Assembly: GCA_009760855.2 (NCBI GenBank)
Contig: WPIO01000628.1
Location: 1 to 16,773, forward strand
Source of the DNA: Cristatella mucedo
Lineage: Eukaryota > Bryozoa > Phylactolaemata > Cristatellidae
Length of the DNA stretch: 16,773 nt
Direction: 5' to 3'
Position numbers and translations under genes: made by a program. Positions 10,125 through 16,773 of the stretch are shown piece after piece. Numbering within the stretch: position 1 is the stretch's first letter; each line of letters starts with the position of its first letter. The notes under the pieces were generated by a model. The model saw only the letters and a program-made list of their open reading frames with translations, was not told the origin of the DNA and made no database searches.

Positions 10125-10496
10125 GTGCGAAATGCTTTAAACTTTGTGCAGCACTCTGCTGCCAGTCAGCACACTCTCCGACATGCAGATTTGAAGTTTC
10201 TAGATATTCCGCGATCTGGTGCGAACTCGTGCGAAACGTGTTATTTACGTGCGAAATGCTTTAAACATTGTGCAGGACTCTGCTGCCAGTCAGCACACGC
10301 TCCGACGTGCAGATTTGAAGTTTCTAGATATTCCGCGATCTGCTGCGAACTCGTGCGAAACGTGTTATTTACGTGCGAAATGCTTAAAACATGGTGCAGC
10401 ACTCTGCTGCCAGTCAGTGCACGCTCCGACATGCAGATTTAAAGTTTCTACATATTCCGCGATCTGGTGCGAACTTGTGCGAAACGTGTTATTTAC
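10125..10496 (+). repeat. Faded block i-i'-e, partner of 3246-3618
   Basis: Units at 10125 (aaactttgtgc, ctagatattcc), 10249 (acattgtgc, ctagatattcc, with private changes caggactc and gacgtgc) and 10373 (gcttaaaacatgg, e body). The marker order matches 3246-3618, about 6.9 kb away. Confidence 0.65.
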
Positions 10497-10868
10497 GTGC
10501 GAAATGCTTTAAACATGGTGCAGCACTCTGCTGCATGTCAGTGCACGCTCCGACATGCAGATTTGAAGTTTCTACATATTCCGCGATCTGGTGCGAACTT
10601 GTGCGAAACGTTTTATTTACGTGCGAAATGCTTTAAACATGGTGCAGCACTCTGCTGCCAGTCAGTGCACGCTCCGACATGCAGATTTGAAGTTTCTACA
10701 TATTCCGCGATCTGCTGCGAACTCGTGCGAAACGTGTTATTTACGTGCGAAATGCTTTAAACATGGTGCAGAACTCTGCTGCCAGTCAGCGCACGCTCCG
10801 ACATGCAGATTTAAAGTTTCTACATATTCCGCGATCTGGTGCGAACTCGTGCGAAACGTGTTATTTAC

Positions 10869-10978
10869 GTGCGAAATGCTTTAAACATGGTGCAGCACTC
10901 TGCTGCTGCCAGTCCGCACACTAAAGTTTCTACATATTCCGTGATCTGCTGCGAACTCGTGCGAAACGTGTTATTTAC
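10869..10978 (+). repeat. 110-bp monomer with internal deletion and CTG gain
   Basis: Relative to consensus there is one extra CTG in tctgctgctgcc (around 10901-10910), a change to gtccgcacac, then a 17-bp loss that joins cacac directly to taaag at about 10921. Net change is minus 14. It also carries a private ccgtgatc in place of ccgcgatc. It begins the most length-irregular stretch of the window. Confidence 0.85.
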
Positions 10979-11853
10979 GTGCGAAATGCTTTAAACATGG
11001 TGCAGCACTCTGCTGCCAGTCAGTGCACGCTCCGAAATGCAGATTTGAAGTTTCTACATATTCCGCGATCTGCTGCGAAACTCGTGCGAAACGTGTTATT
11101 TACGTGCGAAATGCTTTAAACATGGTGCAGCACTCTGCTGCCAGTCAGCGCACGCTCCGACATGCAGATTTAAAGTTTCTACATATTCCGCGATCTAGTG
11201 CGAACTCGTGCGAAACGTGTTATTTACGTGCGAAATGCTTTAAACATGGTGCAGCACTCTGCTGCCAGTCAGCGCTCGCTCCGACGTGCAGATTTGAAGT
11301 TTCTACATATTCCGCGATCTGCTGCGAAACTCGTGCGAAACGTGTTATTTACGTGCGAAATGCTTTAAACATGGTGCAGCACTCTGCTGCAGTCAGTGCA
11401 CGCTCCGACATGGCAGATTGGAAGTTTCTACATATTCCGCGATCTGCTTGCGAACTTGTGCGAAAACGTGTTATTTACGTGCGAAATGCTTTAAACATGG
11501 TGCAGCACTCTGCTGCCAGTCAGCTCACGCTCCGACATGCAGATTTAAAAGTTTCTACATATTCCGCGATCTGCTGCGAACTCTTGCGAAACGTGTTATT
11601 TACGTGCGAAATGCTTTAAACATGGTGCAGCACTCTGCTGCCAGTCAGCGCACGCTCCGACATGCAGATTTAAAGTTTCTACATATTCCGCGATCTGCTG
11701 CGAACTCGTGCGAAACGTGTTATTTACGTGCGAAATGCATTAAACATGGTGCAGCACTCTGCTGCCAGTCAGTGCACGCTCCGACATGCAGATTTAAAGT
11801 TTTTCTACATATTCCGCGATCTGGTGCGAACTCGTGCGAAACGTGTTATTTAC

Positions 11854-11982
11854 GTGCGAAATGCTTTAAACATAGTGCAGCACTCTGCTGCAGTCAGCCA
11901 GCTCCACGCTCCGACATGCAGATGCCAAAGTTTCTACATATTCCGCGATCTGGTGCGAACTAATGCGAAACGTGTTATTTAC
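11854..11982 (+). repeat. 129-bp monomer with inserted bases
   Basis: The hairpin-proximal part reads ctgctgcagtcagccagctccacgctcc in two overlapping pieces: cagtcagccag (from 11891) then gctccacgctcc. This has five extra bases, one lost C, and gatgccaaag with one extra base. The unit ends with the private ctaatgcg in place of ctcgtgcg. The extra bases resemble a partial local duplication of the cag/gctcc segment. Confidence 0.75.
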
Positions 11983-13348
11983 GTGCGAAATGCTTTAAAC
12001 ATGGTGCAGCACTCTGCTGCCAGTCAGCGCACGCTCCGACATGAAGATTTGAAGTTTCTACATATTCCGCGATCTGGTGCGAACTTGTGCGAAACGTGTT
12101 ATTTCCGTGCAAAATGCTTTAAACATGGTGCAGCACTCTGCTGCCAGTCAGCGCACGCTCCGACATGCAGATTTAAAGTTTCTACATATTCCGCGATCTG
12201 CTGCGAACTCGTGCGAAACGTGTTATTTACGTGCGAAATGCTTTAAACATGGTGCAGCACTCTGCTGCCAGTCAGTGCACGCTCCGACATGCAGATTTAA
12301 AGTTTCTACATATTCCGCGATCTGGTGCGAACTTGTGCGAAACGTGTTATTTACGTGCGAAATGCTTTAAACATGGTGCAGCACTCTGCTGCCAGTCAGC
12401 ACACACGCTCCGACATGCAGATTTGAAGTTTTTACACATTCCGCGATCTGGTGCGAACTCGTGCGAAACGTGTTATTTACGTGCGAAATGCTTTAAACAT
12501 GGTGCAGCACTCTGCTGCCAGTCAGTGCACGCTCCGACATGCAGATTTGAAGTTTCTACATATTCCGCGATCTGCTGCGAACTCGTGCGAAACGTGTTAT
12601 TTACGTGCGAAATGCTTTAAACATGGTGCAGCACTCTGCTGCCAGTCAGTGCACGCTCCGAAATGCAGATTTACGTTTTCTACATATTCCGCGATCTGGT
12701 GCGAACTTGTGCGAAACGTGTTATTTACGTGCGAAATGCTTTAAACATGGTGCAGCACTCTGCTGCCAGTCAGCACACGCTCCGAAATGCAGATTTGAAG
12801 TTTCTACATATTCCGCGATCTGCTGCGAACTCGTGCGAAACGTGTTATTTACGTGCGAAATGCTTTAAACATGGTGCAGCACTCTGCTGCCAGTCAGTGC
12901 ACGCTCCGACATGCAGATTTAAAGTTTCTACATATTCCGCGATCTGCTGCGAACTCGTGCGAAACGTGTTATTTACGTGCGAAATGCTTTAAACATGGTG
13001 CAGCACTCTGCTGCCAGTCAGTGCACGCTCCGACATGCAGATTTGAAGTTTCTACATATTCCGCGATCTGGTGCGAACTTGTGCGAAACGTGTTATTTCC
13101 GTGCAAAATGCTTTAAACATGGTGCAGCACTCTGCTGCCAGTCAGCGCACGCTCCGACATGCAGATTTGAAGTTTCTACATATTCCGCGATCTGGTGCGA
13201 ACTCGTGCGAAACGTGTTATTTACGTGCGAAATGCTTTAAACATGGTGCAGCACTCTGCTGCCAGTCAGCACACGCTCCGAAATGCAGATTTGAAGTTTC
13301 TACATATTCCGCGATCTGCTGCGAACTCGTGCGAAACGTGTTATTTAC

Positions 13349-14091
13349 GTTCGAAATGCTTTAAACATGGTGCAGCACTTTGCTGCCAGCCAGTGCACGC
13401 TCCGACATGCAGATTTAAAGTTTCTACATATTCCGCGATCTGCTGCGAACTCGTGCGAAACGTGTTATTTACGTGCGAAATGCTTTAAACATGGTGCAGC
13501 ACTCTGCTGCATGTCAGGGCACGCTCCGACATGCAGATTTGAAGTTTCTACATATTCCGCGATCTGCTGCAAACTCGTGCGAAACGTGTTATTTACGTGC
13601 GAAATGCATTAAACATGGTGCAGCACTCTGCTGCAAGTCAGCACACGCTCCGACATGCAGATTTGAAGTTTCTACATATTCCGCGATCTGCTGCGAACTC
13701 TTGCGAAACGTGTTATTTACGTGCGAAATGCTTTAAACATGGTGCAGCACTCTGCTGCCAGTCAGTGCACGCTCCGACATGCAGATTTAAAGTTTCTACA
13801 TATTCCGCGATCTGGTGCGAACTTGTGCGAAACGTGTTATTTACGTGCGAAATGCTAAAACATGGTGCTGCACTCTGCTGCCAGTCAGCACACGCTCCGA
13901 CATGCAGATTTAAAGTTTTTACATATTCCGCGATCTGGTGCGAACTCGTGCGAAACGTGTTATTTACGTGCGAAATGCTTTGAACATGGTGCAGCACTCT
14001 GCTGCCAGTCAGCGCACGCTCCGACATGCAGATTTAAAGTTTCTACATATTCCGCGATCTGGTGCGAACTTGTGCGAAACGTGTTATTTAC
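13349..14091 (+). repeat. Faded block f-c-d-e-j-k, partner of 644-1387
   Basis: Units at 13349 (gttcgaaatg, cactttgctgcc, ccagcc), 13473 (c, gcatgtcaggg), 13597 (d head with gcattaaac and gcaagtcag, but a consensus body), 13721 (e), 13845 (j: gtttttacat; 123 bp, one base lost in gctaaaacatgg) and 13968 (k: tttgaacatgg). Six markers appear in the same order as at 644-1387. The d-specific middle has been overwritten by consensus. Confidence 0.65.
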
Positions 14092-14463
14092 GTGCGAAAT
14101 GCTTTAAACATGGTGCAGCACTCTGCTGCCAGTCAGCGCACGCTCCGACATGCAGATTTGAAGTTTCTACATATTCCGCGATCTGCTGGGTCCTCGTGCG
14201 AAACGTCTTATTTACGTGCGAAATGCTTTAAACATGGTGCAGCACTCTGCTGCCAGTCAGCACACGCTCCGACATGCAGATTTGAAGTTTCTAGATAATC
14301 CGCGATCTGCTCCGAACTCGTGCGAAACGTGTTATTTACGTGCGAAATGCTTTAAACATGGTGCAGCACTCTGCTGCCAGTCAGTGCACGCTCCGACATG
14401 CAGATTTAAAGTTTCTACATATTCCGCGATCTGGTGCGAACTTGTGCGAAACGTGTTATTTAC

Positions 14464-14592
14464 GTGCGAAATGCTTTAAACATGGAAATGTGCAGCACTC
14501 TGCTGCCAGTCAGCGCACGCTCCGAAATGCAGAATATACGTTTCTACATATTCCGCGATCTGATGCGAACTTGTGCGAAACGTGTTATTTAC
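14464..14592 (+). repeat. 129-bp monomer with a 5-bp insertion
   Basis: catggtgcagc is replaced by catggaaatgtgcagc, an insertion of five bases (aaatg, about 14486-14490). The inserted bases resemble the gaaatg of the nearby anchor. The rest of the unit is g-type (gcagaatatacg, ctgatgcg). Confidence 0.8.
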
Positions 14593-14840
14593 GTGCGAAA
14601 TGCTTTAAACATGGTGCAGCACTCTGCTGCCAGTCCGCCCACGCTCCGAAATGCAGATTTGAAGTTTCTACATATTCCGCGATTTGCTGCGAACTCGTGC
14701 GAAACGTGTTATTTACGTGCGAAATGCTTTAAACATGGTGCAGCACTTTGTTGCCAGCCAGTGCACGCTCCGACATGCAGATTTAAAGTTTCTACATATT
14801 CCGCAATCTGCTGCGAACTCGTGCCAAACGTGTTATTAAC

Positions 14841-14946
14841 GTGCGAAATGCTTTAAACATGGTGCAGCACTCTGCTGCATGTCAGGGCACGCTCCGACTA
14901 CATATTCCGCGATCTGCTCCGAACTCTTGCGAAACGTGTTAATTAC
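14841..14946 (+). repeat. 106-bp monomer: c head, d tail, 18-bp deletion
   Basis: The unit starts as c (gcatgtcagggcacgctccgac), skips 18 bp, and continues tacatattccgcg followed by the d-type end ctgctccgaactcttgcg. The change of subtype and the deletion coincide. One recombination between neighbouring c and d units could explain both, though the segment tacatattcc itself is not d-type. The following anchor is preceded by gttaattacg, a private variant. Confidence 0.75.
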
Positions 14947-16773
14947 GTGCGAAATGCTTTAAACATGGTGCAGCACTCTGCTGCCAGTCAGCTCACGCTC
15001 CGACATGCAGATTTGAAGTTTCTACACATTCCGCGATCTGATGCGATTTTGCGCGAAACGTGTTATTTACGTGCGAAATGCTTTAAACATGGTGCAGCAC
15101 TCTGCTGCCAGTCAGCGCACGCTCCGACATGCAGATTTAAAGTTTCTACATATTCCGCGATCTGGTGCGAACTTGTGCGAAACGTGTTATTTACGTGCGA
15201 AATGCTTTAAACATGGTGCAGCACTCTGCTGCCAGTCAGCGCACGCTCCGAAATGCAGATTTGAAGTTTCTACATATTCCGCGATCTGCTGCGAACTTGT
15301 GCGAAACGTGTTATTTACGTGCGAAATGCTTTAAACATGGTGCAGCACTCTGCTGCCAGTCAGCGCACGCTCCGACATGCAGATTTAAAGTTTCTACATA
15401 TTCCGCGATCTGATGCGAACTTGTGCGAAACGTGTTATTTACGTGCGAAATGCTTTAAACATGGTGCAGCACTCTGCTGCCAGTCAGCGCACGCTCCGAC
15501 ATGCAGATTTGAAGTTTCTACATATTCCGCGATCTGGTGCGAACTCGTGCGAAACGTGTTATTTACGTGCGAAATGCTTTAAACATGGTGCAGCACTCTG
15601 CTGCCAGTCAGTGCACGCTCCGACATGCAGATTTAAAGTTTCTACATATTCCGCGATCTGGTGCGAAATTGTGCGAAACGTGTTATTTACGTGCGAAATG
15701 CTTTAAACATGGTGCAGCACTCTGCTGCCAGTCAGCGCACGCTCCGACATGCAGATTTGAAGTTTCTACATATTCCGCGATCTGCTGCGAAACTCGTGCG
15801 AAACGTGTTATTTACGTGCGAAATGCTTTAAACATGGTGCAGCACTCTGCTGCAGTCAGGGCACGCTCCGACATGCAGATTTGAAGTTTCTACATATTCC
15901 GCGATCTGCTGCGAACTCGTGCGAAACGTGTTATTTACGTGCGAAATGCTTTAAACATGGTGCAGCACTCTGCTGCCAGTCAGTGCACGCTCCGACATGC
16001 AGATTTAAAGTTTCTACATATTCCGCGATCTGGTGCGAACTTGTGCGAAACGTGTTATTTACGTGCGAAATGCTTTAAACATGGTGCAGCACTCTGCTGT
16101 CAGTCAGCGCACGCTCCGAATGCAGATTTGAAGTTTCTACATATTCCGCGATCTGCTGCGAACTTGTGCGAAACGTGTTATTTACGTGCGAAATGCTTTA
16201 AACATGGTGCAGCACTCTGCTGTCAGTCAGCGCACGCTCCGACATGCAGATTTGAAGTTTCTACATATTCCGCGATCTGGTGCGAACTTGTGCGAAATTT
16301 GTTATTTACGTGCGAAATGCTTTAAACATGGTGCAGCACTCAGCTGCGAGCAAGCACACGCTCCGACATGCAGATTTGAAGTTTTGACATATTCCGCGAT
16401 CTGCTTCGAACTTGTGCGAAACGTGTTATTTACGTGCGAAATGCTTTAAACATGGTGCAGCACTCTGCTGCCAGTCAGCGCACGCTCCGACATGCAGATT
16501 TAAAGTTTCTACATATTCCGCGATCTGGTGCGAACTCGTGCGAAACGTGTTATTTACGTGCGAAATGCTTTAAACATGGTGCAGCACTCTGCTGCAGTCA
16601 GGGCACGCTCCGAAATGCAGATTTGAAGTTTCTACATATTCCGCGATCTGGTGCGAACTCGTGCGAACTGTGTTATTTACGTGCGAAATGCTTTAAACAT
16701 GGTGCAGCACTCTGCTGTCAGTCAGCGCACGCTCCGAAATGCAGATTTAAAGTTTTCTACATATTCCGCGATC

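Larger units (their letters stand above)
10869..11982 (+). repeat. Cluster of length-irregular monomers
   Basis: Consecutive unit lengths are 110, 125, 124, 125, 126, 125, 124, 126 and 129 bp. Changes include gcgaaactcg (twice), ctgctgcagtcag, catggcagattgg, ctgcttgcg, cgaaaacg, gatttaaaag and gtttttctac. No other stretch of similar size is as irregular. Either this is a decaying or recombining patch, or its consensus sequence has residual base-calling errors. Confidence 0.8.
14464..14946 (+). repeat. Faded block g-h-f-c, partner of 1882-2377 and 2626-3121
   Basis: Units at 14464 (g: gcagaatatacg, ctgatgcg), 14593 (h: cgcccacg, ccgaaatg, gatttgctg), 14717 (f: cactttgttgcc, ccagcc, gtgccaaacg, gttattaacg) and 14841 (c: gcatgtcaggg). 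The last unit ends like a d unit (ctgctccgaactcttgcg) after an internal deletion. The order equals the start of the six-monomer unit found about 12 kb to the left. Confidence 0.7.
1..16773 (+). repeat. 124-bp satellite DNA, head-to-tail array filling the window
   Basis: Seen directly: the anchor gtgcgaaatgc (with variants gttcgatatg, gtgctaaatg and gtgcaaaatg) recurs at 24, 148, 272, 396 and so on to 16681, always on the same strand. Of 135 complete intervals, 108 are exactly 124 bp; the others are 122, 123, 125, 126, 129, 110, 106 and 52 bp, and the sum equals the full anchor-to-anchor distance. The window begins and ends inside the array, so its real length is unknown. No unit is inverted and no foreign sequence interrupts the series. 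The structure matches eukaryotic satellite DNA. I do not recognise the family by name, and chromosomal position (centromeric or otherwise) cannot be told from the sequence. Confidence 0.98.
5479..16773 (+). repeat. Right domain: more homogeneous but indel-rich array
   Basis: Most units differ from the consensus at only a few recurring positions, yet 25 of the 89 units from 5727 onward are not 124 bp. Most changes are 1 or 2 bp: an extra A in gcgaaactcg, a lost C in ctgctgcagtcag, a CA gain in cagcacacacg, or extra T in a T run. A few are larger (52, 106, 110 and 129 bp). Faded copies of the left-domain subtype order can still be followed, so the domain looks like a homogenised relative of the left part rather than a separate family. 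Confidence 0.8.

Noticed and set aside
13713-14027. Minus-strand open frame of 104 codons and several of 63 codons
   Set aside because: These are chance openings in the reverse translation of the same monomer, recurring wherever the stop is lost. No independent evidence of a gene.
1-16773. CRISPR array
   Set aside because: There are no unique spacers between repeats. The entire 124-bp unit repeats, far longer than a CRISPR repeat, and no cas genes are present.
1-16773. Coding tandem repeat of a large structural protein, or ribosomal spacer repeats
   Set aside because: A unit length not divisible by 3, with indels of every size, excludes a coding repeat. No rRNA sequence, promoter or terminator is seen that would mark an intergenic spacer.
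5479-16773. Strict alternation of ctgctgcg and ctggtgcg units (a dimeric repeat)
   Set aside because: I listed the state in successive units. Runs of up to several of the same type occur, so there is no regular dimer.

Overview
The whole 16,773-base window is one uninterrupted head-to-tail tandem array of a 124-bp satellite monomer. I see no protein-coding gene, RNA gene, transposon, CRISPR array or unique flanking DNA. Using the recurrent motif gtgcgaaatgc as a phase anchor I count 136 anchors (first at 24, last at 16681), giving 135 complete units. Of these, 108 are exactly 124 bp and 27 differ. All units lie in the same orientation. The unit at 7217-7340 matches my consensus base for base. 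The consensus is about 49% G+C and carries 11 CpGs, against about 7.5 expected from base composition.

A long, single-orientation array with graded variants is typical of eukaryotic satellite heterochromatin (centromeric, pericentromeric or subtelomeric). The lack of CpG depletion argues against a heavily CpG-methylated vertebrate or plant satellite and leans towards an invertebrate. That is inference: I do not recognise the family or the species.

Layout. The left part (1 to about 5.5 kb) is a mosaic of clearly distinct monomer subtypes in a recurring order, including two adjacent copies of a six-monomer (744-bp) higher-order unit at 1882-2625 and 2626-3369, and a near-identical block at 1-491 and 4340-4830. 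Units there are very constant in length (2 of 46 are off 124 bp). The right part (about 5.6 to 16.8 kb) is closer to one consensus but rich in small indels (25 of 89 units), with worn copies of the left subtype order near 5.6-6.2, 9.6-10.5 and 13.3-14.9 kb. Damaged units include a 52-bp unit holding the only N (8497), a 110-bp unit at 10869 and a 106-bp unit at 14841.

Subtype letters used below. b: ccagcc, gatttaaag, gtgccaaacg, gttattaacg. f: gttcgatatg, cactttgttgcc, gtgccaaacg. c: gcatgtcaggg. d: gcattaaac, gcaagtcag, gacaggcagattgg, ctagacattcc, ctgctccgaactcttg. e: cagtgcacg, gatttaaag, ctggtgcgaacttg. g: ctgtcag, gcagattatacg, ctgatgcaaacttg. h: cagcccacg, ccgaaatg, gatttgctg. i: cagcacacg, ctagatattcc. 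j: cagcacacg with gtttttacat. k: tttgaacatgg.

The forward strand gives many overlapping open frames of about 87 codons, but these are a by-product of the repeat. 124 is not a multiple of 3, so each frame rotates from unit to unit and meets the same TAA (in ctttaaac) about every third unit.
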